Counted from the first letter of the stretch, positions 17,750 through 28,430 are shown. The stretch is DNA of 64,000 nt from Leishmania martiniquensis (GCF_017916325.1 NC_090171.1:2159501-2223500); one strand, 5' to 3'. Program-made: numbers and translations. Notes: generated by a model not told the origin, from the sequence alone.

Positions 17750-19438
17750 TCACTCTGCACGGTTCGCCTTGATCAAGTCTGCTGTCACGTGATCGTAGTA
17801 GGCCACGCGATCAGACGGCACGGCGCTGTCTTCGCCACCGTTCACAAGCACCCCTCTGCCAGCCTGCGTCGTGCTCCACGCGAACACGTGGGAGAGAAGG
17901 ATCTGCGGCAGTTCCATGCTTTCGGTGAGCTTCGCTGCTCGTAACAGCTGATGCGACACCGCCAAGAGAAATCCTCGTGCCTCTCCAGCAAGCTCCTCGT
18001 GGCGGACAGGTTCACACCCACTGCGGCTCTCGTGCATTGCCGTCGTCAGCTCCGCCACGGCTGTGACGGCGATCAGGTCTGACAGGAACGCCACGACATC
18101 TGCACGTCGGTGCACTGTCGTCGCTGTTGCACTCAGCGCTTCAAGCAGCAAATACAGGGGGCATTCCAACGCGAACGCCAGTGAACAAAGTTCCTCCTCC
18201 GCCGCTATCATGGAAGCTACGCTGTCCGAGTCAGCTTCCGCCGCTGCTGCGTTGAGATGAGCCTCTCCGCCCGTGGCTGTCCGATGGCGCGCAACGAGCG
18301 TTTTCTTGAGCGCCCTCGCATGCTTGTGAAAAGAACTTGCTGCAGTGGAGGTGCTATACAAAGAAGCCCGCAGAGCCTTTATCACTGCCTTTGTGGAAGG
18401 CTGCTGCTGATGCCCAAAGCGCTGAAGGGCGACGAGTAGCTGCAGGAGCTCACGAACAGAGTAGAGGCGCAGCTGCGAGTAGATAAGACCACGCCTGCCG
18501 CGTGCGCCATCGAGCATGGCGCAACTCGTTACCAGATCGAGAACGGCTTCCTCTACAATTCCGAGCGAGGACATGGTGTATAGCATCGAGGGAAGAGGCA
18601 GCGGTAATGCGCTCGGTGCCGGCAGCAGCCTCTTGACACCGCTGCTATCCGCTTTCACATTGTCCTCGCCAGCGGTGGTGTCCGCCACAGAGCATGCTGA
18701 GCCAGCGCCCCGGTCGGCAGCGGCCGTCTCTGACAAGGCGAAAAGGCATCGCCGAATCTCGCTTAGAAGCTGCGCCAGCACCTGTCCATCCTCCACGTCA
18801 GCGCTGTCGTACAGCCGCAAGAACAGAACTAAATCAGAAAGGGAAAAATGAGCGGCTACAGTGGCCGGCGGACCAGGGGCAGGAACAAGCGTGGCGCCGC
18901 TCACCATCGGCACAACGCGGAAGCGCTCGCGCGCCACAGGGTTCGCAGAGTCCCCGCAACAGGATGTCGCGGGAAGCGGTAAAAGACCACGGAGAGGACC
19001 GAGCACATCGCGCTTGGCGCTGAACTCGGCATATCCTCTCGCGGCATGAGTGGGCACGGAAAACGGTGAGTGGCCGCCCGTGGTGAGTTGATGCAGCAGG
19101 TCCTGTGCGTGTTGCACCAACGGGTGGATGGCGTGAAGCGCCGCTGAAGGTGGTGAGTGCAGGCCGTCGATCCGTTCTTGAACTTGTGTCTGTTCCGCAG
19201 AGGGGCTCGCCGATGCGCGTTCAGGCGGTGAATTTTTCGGGGGCCTATGTGCAGGTGTCTCGCACGCTGGTACGTTGCGCGGCGTTACTGCCCCTTCTCC
19301 TTTCACCGCGTCAGTCGAGCGGGGTGCACGGGCAGCGTCGAGGGCTCGTACACGCCGCTTTCCAAGGTGGCGACCGCCACCTGCTTGCCAACGAAAGTAC
19401 TTTGGCGCCCACAGGCGAAAAGCGGTCCGTGCGAGCAT
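17750..19438 (-). CDS. Unidentified, probably mitochondrial protein (562 aa)
   Basis: Starts at ATG 19438. The first ~35 residues (MLARTAFRLWAPKYFRW, GKRRVRALDAARAPR) are Arg/Ala/Leu-rich without acids, a classic mitochondrial presequence. Residues ~45-90 are a Pro/Ser/Ala-rich linker. From ~95 on the protein is helical and Leu/Ala-rich, in segments such as LSDLVLFLRLYDSADVEDGQVLAQLL, here quoted only to show the pattern of repeated amphipathic helices found in organellar helical-repeat proteins. No catalytic motif or named domain is recognised. It sits about 160 bp upstream of the frameshifted small gene, an unusually short gap for this window. Confidence 0.75.
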   Translation of the reverse strand: MLARTAFRLWAPKYFRWQAGGGRHLGKRRVRALDAARAPRSTDAVKGEGAVTPRNVPACETPAHRPPKNSPPERASASPSAEQTQVQERIDGLHSPPSAALHAIHPLVQHAQDLLHQLTTGGHSPFSVPTHAARGYAEFSAKRDVLGPLRGLLPLPATSCCGDSANPVARERFRVVPMVSGATLVPAPGPPATVAAHFSLSDLVLFLRLYDSADVEDGQVLAQLLSEIRRCLFALSETAAADRGAGSACSVADTTAGEDNVKADSSGVKRLLPAPSALPLPLPSMLYTMSSLGIVEEAVLDLVTSCAMLDGARGRRGLIYSQLRLYSVRELLQLLVALQRFGHQQQPSTKAVIKALRASLYSTSTAASSFHKHARALKKTLVARHRTATGGEAHLNAAAAEADSDSVASMIAAEEELCSLAFALECPLYLLLEALSATATTVHRRADVVAFLSDLIAVTAVAELTTAMHESRSGCEPVRHEELAGEARGFLLAVSHQLLRAAKLTESMELPQILLSHVFAWSTTQAGRGVLVNGGEDSAVPSDRVAYYDHVTADLIKANRAE

Positions 19439-20121
19439 GTAGGCATGTGTCGGGGCGTGCTACTCACCGCTTCGAACATACACGGATATATCAGGGCTTT
19501 CGCTGCTGGTACGCCAGAGTATGCGTGAGAGAGAGAGGGCGGTGACAGGGGTAGGGTGCGGCTGCGTGGGATGGAGTGCGTGGGAAGGGCAGGAAACGGC
19601 AGTGAAAGGGCTGCTGCGCAACAGAGACGAGAACATGGGGTGCACCAGATCCGTGAGGCTCAGCGTTTCTGTGGTGCCCGCGCGCTCGCGCAGGAGTTCG
19701 CTTCCGTCTCTTACCCACGCGCCGAAATGCACGACGATTGTTGTGTGGGGCCTTCTGGGGAGTGGGGTGGGTGGGTGGGGGAGAGCAGCGGTGGGAAAGA
19801 GGACGATGACGCCAGACGAACAACGAAAAAAAAGCACAGCAAACAATGGCGCCACACTCCCGTTCCTGGCCACTTTTCCACCGCCTCCCATCTTCGCATA
19901 ACGCGACTTACATTAACCGAATTGCACCTTAACCGCATCAATGTCCAAGATGCTGCAAAGCAAGCGTGTGTCTGTGTCTGTGTCTGTGTCTGTGTGTGTG
20001 TGGGTGTGTGTGCGAACGACACGATTTGCGCCCGTACCCTCACTTCTTGGGGGCAGGTGCAATGACACACCCATCGGTGCCGCCCTCTCCACCCCACACG
20101 CGTTACCGGTGAGGCGCTCGC
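19439..20121. other. Intergenic region with TGTGTC repeat
   Basis: Contains the 19965-20012 simple repeat and G-rich stretches near 19760-19790. No gene is seen on either strand. Confidence 0.5.
19965..20012. repeat. TGTGTC/TG simple repeat
   Basis: Four or so tandem TGTGTC hexamers pass into a TG dinucleotide run, about 48 bp in total, in the 5' region of the NERD gene's downstream neighbour. Confidence 0.85.
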
Positions 20122-21441
20122 TCACTGCAGCTGCTTCTCAGCCTCGTACAAGTGATGGCTCAGCGAGATGCGATCGACGTCACACAGAAGCACCGTTTCG
20201 AGCTTGCCTGTGCCCGCCATCTTCATCACCAAGTAGCTGTTCTCCTTCTTTTTCTTCGGCTCCATAGGGAACACTATGTTGCCCTCGGCGTTGCGCGGCT
20301 TTTTCTCCTTCCGCTTCTTCGCCAGCCGCTTCGCTGTCGTCAGGACGAGTTCGACTGTGCCAACGCGGTTCGTGAGAAGTGTCTTCACGAGCCCCAGCGG
20401 CCCACGGTTCCAGCGCATGTGGATGTCGAGCAGGTGCTTGCGGTCGTACATGCAGAACGCGCTTGGAACATCGATCTTCTGCAAGTCACCCGTGATGAGG
20501 CGGCTGTCCAGAAGGTACACCAAATCCCACGTACGCAAGACATCCACGACGCCCGCCACGTTGCGTCGGTGCTCCTCGGTGAGGAAGATGGCGGCAAGGG
20601 AGGTTGGGGTCGCTAAAGCGCGAGGGATTCGCGTGAACGGCATCCAGCGGGGCCACCACGACGTCGTGGAAACGCTGTTCAGCGCCTCCAGGTCAATGTT
20701 GCCGCGGATTGCCCGCGAGGCAAAGACGCCAAACGAGTCGAGGGTGAAAACGTACTTCTTCGCCTTGACGGTCGCGGGGTCCAGCTTGACCCGCGGGTGT
20801 GTGAACACCACGACGGGAACGACGCACTTGCCGCACACCTTGTGGATGGACTTGTCCGAGTACCACGTTGCATGCCTGCCGCTGGCGTCCTTTTCTTGAC
20901 CACAGAGAACCGCGTCTGCATGAATGAGATGCGAGTCAGGAAGCTCCACACGACGTGCGTTTTCAATGTAGCGGCGCAGTGCAGCTGCCTTCACGACGTT
21001 GTCCTCCTGCACGTCCTCAAACTCGAGTGTGTCCATCCGTTTTGGGCTGCGGCATTGGTACCAGCGAGGTCCGTTGCTCCACACGAACCCCTGCCAGTTC
21101 TTCACCTCCACAACAAGGATGATTGGGCCAACAGCGATGACGTCGATTTCGCGGTTGTGCCCTACACGGGCGACAGCCACACGTCGACGCAGGAAAACGT
21201 CTGCCCACCCTGCCTTGCGCAGCACCGCCTCGACTTTTTCTTCAGCCTGCATGGAATCCAAGAAATTCTGCTGCTCACGCGTTAGGGGGTCTTCGCGGCG
21301 CATTTGAGATCGCGCCTGGGCGCGCAACGCTTCGCGGTAGACATTACGGCTAAGACCATAGGCTACTGCGCACAATAGCACTGTTGTGATAGCGAGGAGG
21401 ACGTAGACCGTGTCATCCAGCAGATGAAGCACGCCGTCCAT
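20122..21441 (-). CDS. Membrane-anchored NERD-domain protein
   Basis: NERD (nuclease-related domain) proteins share the PD-(D/E)XK nuclease-like core; few have a known activity. The 439-aa product (ATG 21441) begins with a transmembrane helix at ~11-29 (TVYVLLAITTVLLCAVAYGL) and a basic linker. The NERD domain follows at ~60-180. The core is visible as EKVEAVLRKAGW (helix with E), REIDVIAVGP (D100) and VVEVKNW (E112, K114), so the D-ExK catalytic-type residues are present. Residues ~180-400 have no recognised domain; a Lys-rich stretch (KRLAKKRKEKKPR) near 370-382 could bind nucleic acid or act as an NLS. The N-terminal anchor implies membrane association with the domain probably cytosolic or nucleoplasmic. 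Function unknown. Confidence 0.8.
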   Translation of the reverse strand: MDGVLHLLDDTVYVLLAITTVLLCAVAYGLSRNVYREALRAQARSQMRREDPLTREQQNFLDSMQAEEKVEAVLRKAGWADVFLRRRVAVARVGHNREIDVIAVGPIILVVEVKNWQGFVWSNGPRWYQCRSPKRMDTLEFEDVQEDNVVKAAALRRYIENARRVELPDSHLIHADAVLCGQEKDASGRHATWYSDKSIHKVCGKCVVPVVVFTHPRVKLDPATVKAKKYVFTLDSFGVFASRAIRGNIDLEALNSVSTTSWWPRWMPFTRIPRALATPTSLAAIFLTEEHRRNVAGVVDVLRTWDLVYLLDSRLITGDLQKIDVPSAFCMYDRKHLLDIHMRWNRGPLGLVKTLLTNRVGTVELVLTTAKRLAKKRKEKKPRNAEGNIVFPMEPKKKKENSYLVMKMAGTGKLETVLLCDVDRISLSHHLYEAEKQLQ

Positions 21442-23520
21442 GGTGACGGTATGTGTGTGTTCCTATACCCGATAGCACAGCGTTCAGCGACAGGGGCGCG
21501 CCGCCGCCAAGAGGTACCGATCGGCTTCGACGAATAACCTACGTGCCTAGGTCGCCTGTTGTGTTTCGTACTTGAACAGTGTGCAACGAGGAGAGAGCGA
21601 GCGAGGGGTGGGGACGCTGATGAGAAACAAAGTAATGCTGCTTATGCGCGATCATTGAGTCTGCACTTGCGTAGAGACGCGACGTGCATCCCCTTTTCAA
21701 GGCGCCTACCTGCCTGCATAGGTGAGCGGGATCCTTTCGCCTGAGTTACGCTTGCCACTGCGTGCCGAGCCTCTCCACGTGAGCACGTTAGTAAAGCCTC
21801 CTGATACATCAAATCTGCACCATGCGCAGCATCCAAAAAGAAGACGCATGCTTGTCCCTCTCTCACGTTCTGCTTGTTGCTGGTGTTTCCAGCGAGCACT
21901 GGCCACCCCTTTTTTCTTAGGAGGTGATCCACTTTGTATGTGTGCGAGGTAGTCGTGGGAATTGGGGGAGGCAACGAATGTGCGCACCATTCGTTCCCCC
22001 TCATTGACCCCTCGTTCTCCTCGTGCCCCTTCCCCTTTCTCAACTCGCCACTCCCACACGCAAGCGTGCACAAACATTCGTGGGAGAGCCCTTCGCAGCA
22101 GGCGAGGAGGAAGAGGGAGAGAGAAGAGTTGGTGGTGGAATAGGGAGGAAAAAGGATGAGCTATCCCCCGACGCCGTACCGAGGGAGGACAGCCTACACA
22201 CTCCCTTGCATCCCGCATGTTTCAAATTTCTTTGCGCGTTACAGCATTAATTTTAGGTTATCAGCGAGCACACCGAGGAGCACCATTCTCACCGAAACAT
22301 CGCAGCGCCTTCTCCTCCTGCGCGTTCGACGACAGCCTGGCGACTAGAATATCAAGCACACCACAGCATAGCCCCCACGACAGCAGCAACATGGAGATCG
22401 TGTCAGATGTTTGCAGCAACCGTACTTTCTCAGCGACCCTCTCGCCATAACGCTCGCGCAGAGAAGAGAAAGGGGGGGGGGCACGCGCGCGCATCGATTA
22501 GAGGGGAAGACGGAAAGAGAGCATGGTTACGGAGACGAGGTCATTCATCAATTTATGGTTCGCATGCGCGCGCACAGGCGCGATCCATCTCCAGTAGGGG
22601 GGGAATAGGCGCGTAACCTTTTAGGTGCTACGTGAAGTCATAACCTCCATGTTGAACGTGCACCTCAGAACCCTTCACGGTGTCGGACGCGTATGTCACG
22701 GGCGATGGCAAACGGCGTTTTCCTCTGATGTGAGGTGATACATTAAAAAAAATAGGGAAGAGATACGGTAATGGCGAGCGCACACACCAGAAGTCAACAA
22801 TGACAAGCACACATGCGCATGCGTCCACATGCCTGCCACACACTGATCGGTGAGTCAGCAGCTGTTGACGCCACTGCCTTCCCGTTGTCTACTTCTGCTC
22901 GGGCGAATCAGGGATGAGGGGCAGCGGTCGCTGGCGATTCGGTTTAGAATGTGTGCTGAGCTCTTTCTCTTCATCCCGCACTCGACAAGAGATCGCAAAA
23001 GAAAAAGGCCTCTAGGGGACACATTAGGGAAGGAGAAACGGAACGTAAGAGGACTGCGTTAGACGTGCACAACACCGACTGGGGAAGAAGAACGGGGGAG
23101 GGCGGGGGCGGAAGTGAGGGAAGGGTGCCGTGTTTGCGTCTGTGCCCGTGCGTGTGAGGTGCTCGGAAGATCAAAGAAGCAACGACGAAGCGGAAGGCGA
23201 GCGATAGAAAAAAAAAGACATGTTGACAGAAGGCGCTTCACCTCACTGCTTCCAGCAGCACCACGAGAACAGAACGACACAAAAGAGACGAGACATAAAA
23301 AAAAGAAACGCATACAGAAAAGCAAATCACGTATCGTAAGAAAAAGGAGAAGGCAAAGGTAAGACTCACGCAGCAGTCTCTGCATCTCAACCGGCGCCGA
23401 CAATCACCCAGTCGCTCTCCTGGTTCCACGGGCGAGGGGCAACCCTTGGGCGTGCGTGTCTCTGTGCCTCGGGGTACCCTCTTCGTCCACCCATGCGCGA
23501 CTCCTGCATTCTCTTTACGT
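21442..23520. other. 2.1 kb intergenic region without a clear gene
   Basis: Contains a hairpin at 21973-21995, a run of nine G at about 22472-22480, and A-rich stretches (22743-22751, 23209-23216, 23297-23305). A 77-codon ATG frame (22261-22494, minus) has some protein-like character (LLLSWGLCCGVLDILVARLS) but no other support. It could hold long UTRs or a non-coding RNA; I cannot identify one. Confidence 0.4.
21973..21995. other. Near-palindromic hairpin
   Basis: AACGAATG at 21973-21980 and CATTCGTT at 21988-21995 are perfect reverse complements around a 7-base loop, flanked by G-rich and C-rich arms that could extend the stem. It lies between the NERD and IleRS genes. Confidence 0.4.
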
Positions 23521-26500
23521 TCACGCGGCGCCTTTCGCTTTGGGCTTGGTGAGAACAAGGCGCACCGCTACACCCGAGATGCTGTTGTCTTCCTCCGCGA
23601 CGAGCTCGGCGTCACTGGGCTTCTGGTCCATCGTCGTCCACACACCCCTCAGAGTTTGGCTGATTTGGTCCTTGCATTGGAGGATGGATGACGTCAGCTC
23701 TGCTTCTTCGGCCTCAAAGTACACCTCCACCCCATCCGTCACCTGCAACTTGGCCTTCTTGCGCAGCTGCTGGACGCGGTTGACGAACTCGCGAGCTCGC
23801 CACGAATCGATCAGTTCCTGATCCTCGCGCTTGTCGACCAGCACAACGACATCGTTGTCAGTGTTGCTCTGAAAGTCGGTAACGCCCGCCCTGACCTGAC
23901 GCAGCACCTTGACATCCTCGATGGTCAGCTCTTTGCCCGCGACGAGGCCTTTCTTGTCGTGCAGGAACTGGGCCACCTCCACCGGCGTCATAGCTTGGAT
24001 GCCCTTCCGTATCGCCGGCATCTCTTTGCGGTACTTCTTGCCGAGCACCTCGAAGTTTGCGTCCAGCTTCGTCTCCACGTACTCGTCACCATTCGACATG
24101 ACAATCTCGAAGGCGTTCACCTCGTCCTTGATGTAGTTCGCCACCTTGCGCACGTCTGCAATGTACTCTGGGTCTGGGTGCACAATGACAACCTGGCGCA
24201 CCGGCCGCTTGATCGGGATGACCATCTGATCGCGCAGCACGCGCACCAGATCCACAATGTTCATCATACGCAACATGGCGCGCTCCAGCTCCGCGTCATC
24301 GAAGGCGCTGTCTTCCTCCGGGATCATGAGGTAGTGGACCGAGTCTACCTGCTCGCTCGCCGGGAGGAGGGGTTTGATCTGCTGGTAAAGCATTTCTGCC
24401 ACAAACGGGGCAATGTGACCCACAATGCGGGACACTGAAAAGAGGAGGTACAGCATCGTCGACAACGCCTGCGAGCGGTCTTCGTTCTCCATGGCATTCT
24501 TCATCCGACGGCGGTTCATGCGCACGTACCAGTTGGACAGGTTCCCGACGAAGCGCAGAATACCGGGGACGACGTTGTACAGGTGGTACAACTTCATCTC
24601 CGCCTTCACGTAGCGCAGGAGTGTTTGACATGAGGCGAGAATCCAGCGGTCCATCTCGTTCGTGCTGCGAACTTGCAGCGACACCTGACCACCGGCCGCG
24701 ATACAGTAGTTCGTGTTCGAGATGAAGAACTTCGCCGCGTTGAACAAAGGCAGGAGGATGTCTTTGACCACCCCCTTCACACCGGCCTCGCGGAAGCGCA
24801 GCGGCTCGGCGCGCACGACTGGGGAGCTGATCATGTACATACGCAGGGCATCCGCGCCGTACGTGTCGATCACTAACTTCGGCTCTGGGTAGTTCTTGAG
24901 ACGCTTACTCATCTTCTTACCGTCTTCGGCGAGAACGAGTCCGTTGACGGCAACGTTTCGGAAAGGAGAGACGCCAAAGAGGGCAACGCCAAGAACGAGA
25001 AGGGTGTAGAACCACCCGCGCGTCTGGTCCAAGCCCTCCGACACGAAGTCGGCCGGAAACAGGCTCTTGAACTTATCCTCGTTCTCGAACGGGTAGTGCT
25101 CCTGGGCATACGGCATCGAGCCGGACTCGAACCAGCAGTCGAACACCATCGGCACCCGCTTCAGTGGCGGCATACCGGGACGCTTACTAGGGATGGTGAT
25201 GTTGTCGACAAACTCTCGGTGGATGTCTGTGATGCCGGTGACCCCGGAGAGCTCCTCCAGCTGCTTGATGCTGCCGACGCACACGACCTCCTCCCAGTCC
25301 TCGCTGTGCCATATTGGCAGGGGGGTGCCCCAGTAGCGGTTGCGCGATACGTTCCAGTCGCGCGCCTCGGCAAGCCAGTTGGAGAAGCGGCGGGTCTTGA
25401 CAAAGTCAGGCACCCAGTAGGTCTGTTCGTTGCAGTCGATGAGACGGTTGCGGAACGACTCGACGTTGACGAACCAGGACTCGACAGCCTTGTAGATGAG
25501 GGGGGTGTCGCTGCGCCAGCAAAATGGGTAGCTGTGCACGATGGACCCCTTGTGGAAGAGGTGCCCCTTCGCCTCGAGCACCTTTATGATCTCCGGATCC
25601 GCCTCCTTCACATGCTTACCGGCGAAGTCCGTCACCTCGGCTGTGAACATGCCGTTCTCGTCGACCGGGCAGACAAACTTGCCTCCCTTCTCGAATATGC
25701 CAGCGTCGAGGCATGCCTGGTAGTCATCCTCGCCGAAGGCGGGGGCCTGATGCACGATACCCGTACCGGCGTCCGTCGTCACGTAGTCACCAGAGATGAC
25801 GCGGAACGCCGTCGCACTCATGGAGGACTCGAAGTACGGAAAAAGGGGCACATACTTTGTGCCGACGAGCTGCGCCCCTTTCACCTTCTCCACGACCGTG
25901 TACGGCGCAGCATCGGCCTCCGCGGCGTTGATGCCATCCTTCGCCTTGCTGGCCTTCTTGCTCTCCTTCTTCGGATACGCCTCTGACAGGCGGGCCTCCG
26001 CGAGCCAGTAGTGGCGCTTCGACTTGGTGTCCAGCACCTTCACGTAGTCCAGCGCGGGGTGCACGCATAAGCTGAGGTTGCTAGGCAACGTCCAAGGCGT
26101 TGTTGTCCAGGCAAGGAAATACGTGCTCGATTCCGCGCAGGACTGGAAGGCGACCGTCACGGCCATGTCGCTGACCTCCTTGTAGTTGGAGTTGGCCTCA
26201 AAGTTGCTCAGCGGTGTGGTGCAGGCGGTCGAGTAGGGCATCACGCGGAAGCCGCGGTACACCAGCTTCTTCTCCCACAGTTGCGAGAAGACCCACCAGA
26301 CACTCTCCGTGTACGGGAGGTACATCGTCTTGTAGTCGTTTTCGAAGTCGATCCATCGGCCGACACGCTCGACCGTCTTTTGCCATTCGTCAACGTAACG
26401 CGTGACGATCTTCTTGCACTCGGCGTTGTACTTGTCGATGCCGAGTCTCGCCACATCGTGAGACGTTTTGATGCCGAGCAGCTTGTCGATTTCGTACTCC

Positions 26501-27216
26501 ACTGGCAGACCGTGGCAGTCCCAGCCAAAGCGACGTATGACGTGGTGGTTCGTCTGGTAGGCAAAGCGGGTGACCATGTCCTTGATGGTGCCCGCCAAGA
26601 TGTGGCCGTAGTGCGGCAGGCCCGTCGCGAAGGGGGGGCCGTCGTAAAAACTGAATGGCTTGCGACCCTCGGATAGCTTCATCGAGGTGCGAAAGCAGTC
26701 CTTCTCACGCCACATCGCCAGAATCTCCTCCTCCATTTGCGCGAAGTTGAGCGCATCGGGATAGTTCTGCAGCGGCCCCCCCTGCTGCCCCGCTCGGGGC
26801 TCCTCGGGCTGCGGCGTGCCCTCGCGCGTCATGTGCGATGACAGCTTAGGGGAAGAAAGTGGCGAGTTAGAGTTCAGGGACGGAGGAGGAGCCGAGGGAC
26901 GGGCGGTGACGTGGAGGTTTCGACTGGCAGCGTTAGATGTAGCTTGACTGTCGTCGGTGCGGAACGGGGCGCCCGGCGCAGTCGTTGGCGGATGTGAAAC
27001 AGGATACGAAGGAGAGGAAGAGGAGGGAGAAAACGCAGTAGTTAAAGGAGAGGTCGCCGTGTTCAACAGAGGCTTTCCAGCTGAGTAGATGACCGTGCGG
27101 GTTGCTGTGGGGTACGGATTACAACGTTTCTCGCTCTTCTTCCTTAACCCCGCCGCCGTGCACGCCAACAAACCACAACCGTAGCCGCGCGCAATCCGCG
27201 TGCTGCGATGAGGCAT
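23521..27216 (-). CDS. Isoleucyl-tRNA synthetase (possibly dual-targeted)
   Basis: Class I aminoacyl-tRNA synthetase charging tRNA-Ile. The signature HYGH lies in GLPHYGHILAGT at residues ~202-205. KMSKR is at ~768-772 (KKMSKRLKNYPEP). The CP1 editing region is at ~320-520 (TWTTPWTLPSN-type motif AWTTTPWTLPSNL, and GTGIVHQAPAFGEDDY), followed by the anticodon-binding domain and a eukaryote-type C-terminal extension. From ATG 26832 (MTREGTPQPEE) the product is the usual ~1100-aa cytosolic enzyme. The frame continues upstream to ATG 27216, adding ~128 residues that start MPHRSTRIARGYGCG, basic and Ser/Pro/Thr-rich. In T. brucei one IleRS gene supplies cytosol and mitochondrion by alternative trans-splicing, so the long form may be the mitochondrial version. 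Both starts are given as alternatives. Confidence 0.93.
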   Translation of the reverse strand: MPHRSTRIARGYGCGLLACTAAGLRKKSEKRCNPYPTATRTVIYSAGKPLLNTATSPLTTAFSPSSSSPSYPVSHPPTTAPGAPFRTDDSQATSNAASRNLHVTARPSAPPPSLNSNSPLSSPKLSSHMTREGTPQPEEPRAGQQGGPLQNYPDALNFAQMEEEILAMWREKDCFRTSMKLSEGRKPFSFYDGPPFATGLPHYGHILAGTIKDMVTRFAYQTNHHVIRRFGWDCHGLPVEYEIDKLLGIKTSHDVARLGIDKYNAECKKIVTRYVDEWQKTVERVGRWIDFENDYKTMYLPYTESVWWVFSQLWEKKLVYRGFRVMPYSTACTTPLSNFEANSNYKEVSDMAVTVAFQSCAESSTYFLAWTTTPWTLPSNLSLCVHPALDYVKVLDTKSKRHYWLAEARLSEAYPKKESKKASKAKDGINAAEADAAPYTVVEKVKGAQLVGTKYVPLFPYFESSMSATAFRVISGDYVTTDAGTGIVHQAPAFGEDDYQACLDAGIFEKGGKFVCPVDENGMFTAEVTDFAGKHVKEADPEIIKVLEAKGHLFHKGSIVHSYPFCWRSDTPLIYKAVESWFVNVESFRNRLIDCNEQTYWVPDFVKTRRFSNWLAEARDWNVSRNRYWGTPLPIWHSEDWEEVVCVGSIKQLEELSGVTGITDIHREFVDNITIPSKRPGMPPLKRVPMVFDCWFESGSMPYAQEHYPFENEDKFKSLFPADFVSEGLDQTRGWFYTLLVLGVALFGVSPFRNVAVNGLVLAEDGKKMSKRLKNYPEPKLVIDTYGADALRMYMISSPVVRAEPLRFREAGVKGVVKDILLPLFNAAKFFISNTNYCIAAGGQVSLQVRSTNEMDRWILASCQTLLRYVKAEMKLYHLYNVVPGILRFVGNLSNWYVRMNRRRMKNAMENEDRSQALSTMLYLLFSVSRIVGHIAPFVAEMLYQQIKPLLPASEQVDSVHYLMIPEEDSAFDDAELERAMLRMMNIVDLVRVLRDQMVIPIKRPVRQVVIVHPDPEYIADVRKVANYIKDEVNAFEIVMSNGDEYVETKLDANFEVLGKKYRKEMPAIRKGIQAMTPVEVAQFLHDKKGLVAGKELTIEDVKVLRQVRAGVTDFQSNTDNDVVVLVDKREDQELIDSWRAREFVNRVQQLRKKAKLQVTDGVEVYFEAEEAELTSSILQCKDQISQTLRGVWTTMDQKPSDAELVAEEDNSISGVAVRLVLTKPKAKGAA

Positions 27217-28430
27217 CCAACGTCGCTCGCAGACCGCGCGTGCTGCAGAAGTCAAAGCTGCAACAGAAAGTCACACACCACTCTGAACCGCCTACGTTCG
27301 GTTTCACTTTCCGGAACCGAAAGGAAAGCAAAAAAAAACACTAAAAGAGGGAGGCAGAGGCAGAGGCAGCGAAAGAGAGAGGAAGCCGCAGTTCTGCGAC
27401 CGGAGGAAACACACACAGTAATGGAAGACAAATCCTCGCCAGCGTGCGCAGCAATCGCTGACGCAGACAGAAGAACGACAGCAGAAAGAGAGAGAAAGCG
27501 AGGCGACGGTAAAAAAAGAAAGGCACACTCGCAGGATACCGTTGCAGAGTCTTCGGCTTCTGTTCTTTTTCTTGGCTGTGGGCTTTAACCCGAGAGGGCG
27601 AGGGAGACAGGCAAAGAGGCGGAGAGCACCAAAGGAAAAAAAAGAGCTACTGCGAAGAGACACGGTGCAGCCGCAGAGTGTGTGGAGTTGGGGGTGTGGT
27701 GAGGAACAGCGTTTCGCTTGATCTGTCCTTTTCGTTGAATAGATATTCAGTTTTTGGTTACGCGACGGGTATTGGGGTGCCCACGTGAGTGTATGTGCGC
27801 CGCTCCATCGTTCGTAAAGAACGTGTCGCAGTGCAGATGCGGATTTCACGAAACCGAAAGCGCACGTTGCTCGCGTTATCATTGCACAGCCACGGAGAAA
27901 CAAAGAGAGGGAGGGTTGCAGAGAAGCGAAAAGTCTGTCACTAAGCGCGTTCGAGTGAGCGTCTTCGTCGTTGATGGAGAGGGAGGCGTGCGGAGGGCCC
28001 AGCGCTAGGAAGACGCACCCCGTCGCCACCGCTACGCAGCGCATCTTCCTGAAGACCTCTTTTAGACACTGCCGCCACTCCATTACCCCCGCCGCGCACG
28101 TGACTCTAAAGCCCCTTTGCCATGCGCCAGCTCTGCGAAGCAAGACGCAAGGGAGCGAAGGAGAGGATGCCGCGCTTCCTTTTGCTTTCTGTACGCTCGT
28201 TTGTCTGTAAACAGCGTCACGGCGTGAGGCATACAGACAGAGAGAGAGAGAGCAGCCCCAACGGTGGGAGAGGACGAGCAGCAGTAAGCGCGAACTCCTG
28301 TACACTAAGAAGAGAAGCGGCTTCGCAGCCGTACACGGACGCCGCAGTGGTGAGGAGACGTCCTAGCTAGACCAAAACTTGCAGACGCGGTTTTACATTT
28401 TTTCTCGTCTACGAAGTCTACTCGATTCAT
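27217..28430. other. 1.2 kb intergenic region, no gene called
   Basis: GA/AG-rich on the plus strand with several A-runs. A 333-codon minus frame (27304-28305) begins at GTG and is Ser/Leu/Phe/Cys-rich, reading CT-rich UTR sequence; I treat it as non-coding. Probably contains the IleRS 5' UTRs with more than one splice acceptor. Confidence 0.45.

Noticed and set aside
21919..21932. AGGAGGTGATCC, resembling the complement of the bacterial 16S rRNA 3' end
   Set aside because: Only about 12 bases match, with no rRNA sequence on either side; chance similarity in a eukaryotic intergenic region.
22261..22494. 77-codon minus-strand ATG frame
   Set aside because: Partly protein-like, but short and isolated, with no motif; could be a chance frame in a UTR.
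27304..28305. 333-codon minus-strand open frame upstream of IleRS
   Set aside because: It begins at GTG, is Ser/Leu/Phe/Cys-rich and simply reads through GA-rich UTR DNA; no motif and no suitable ATG near its start.
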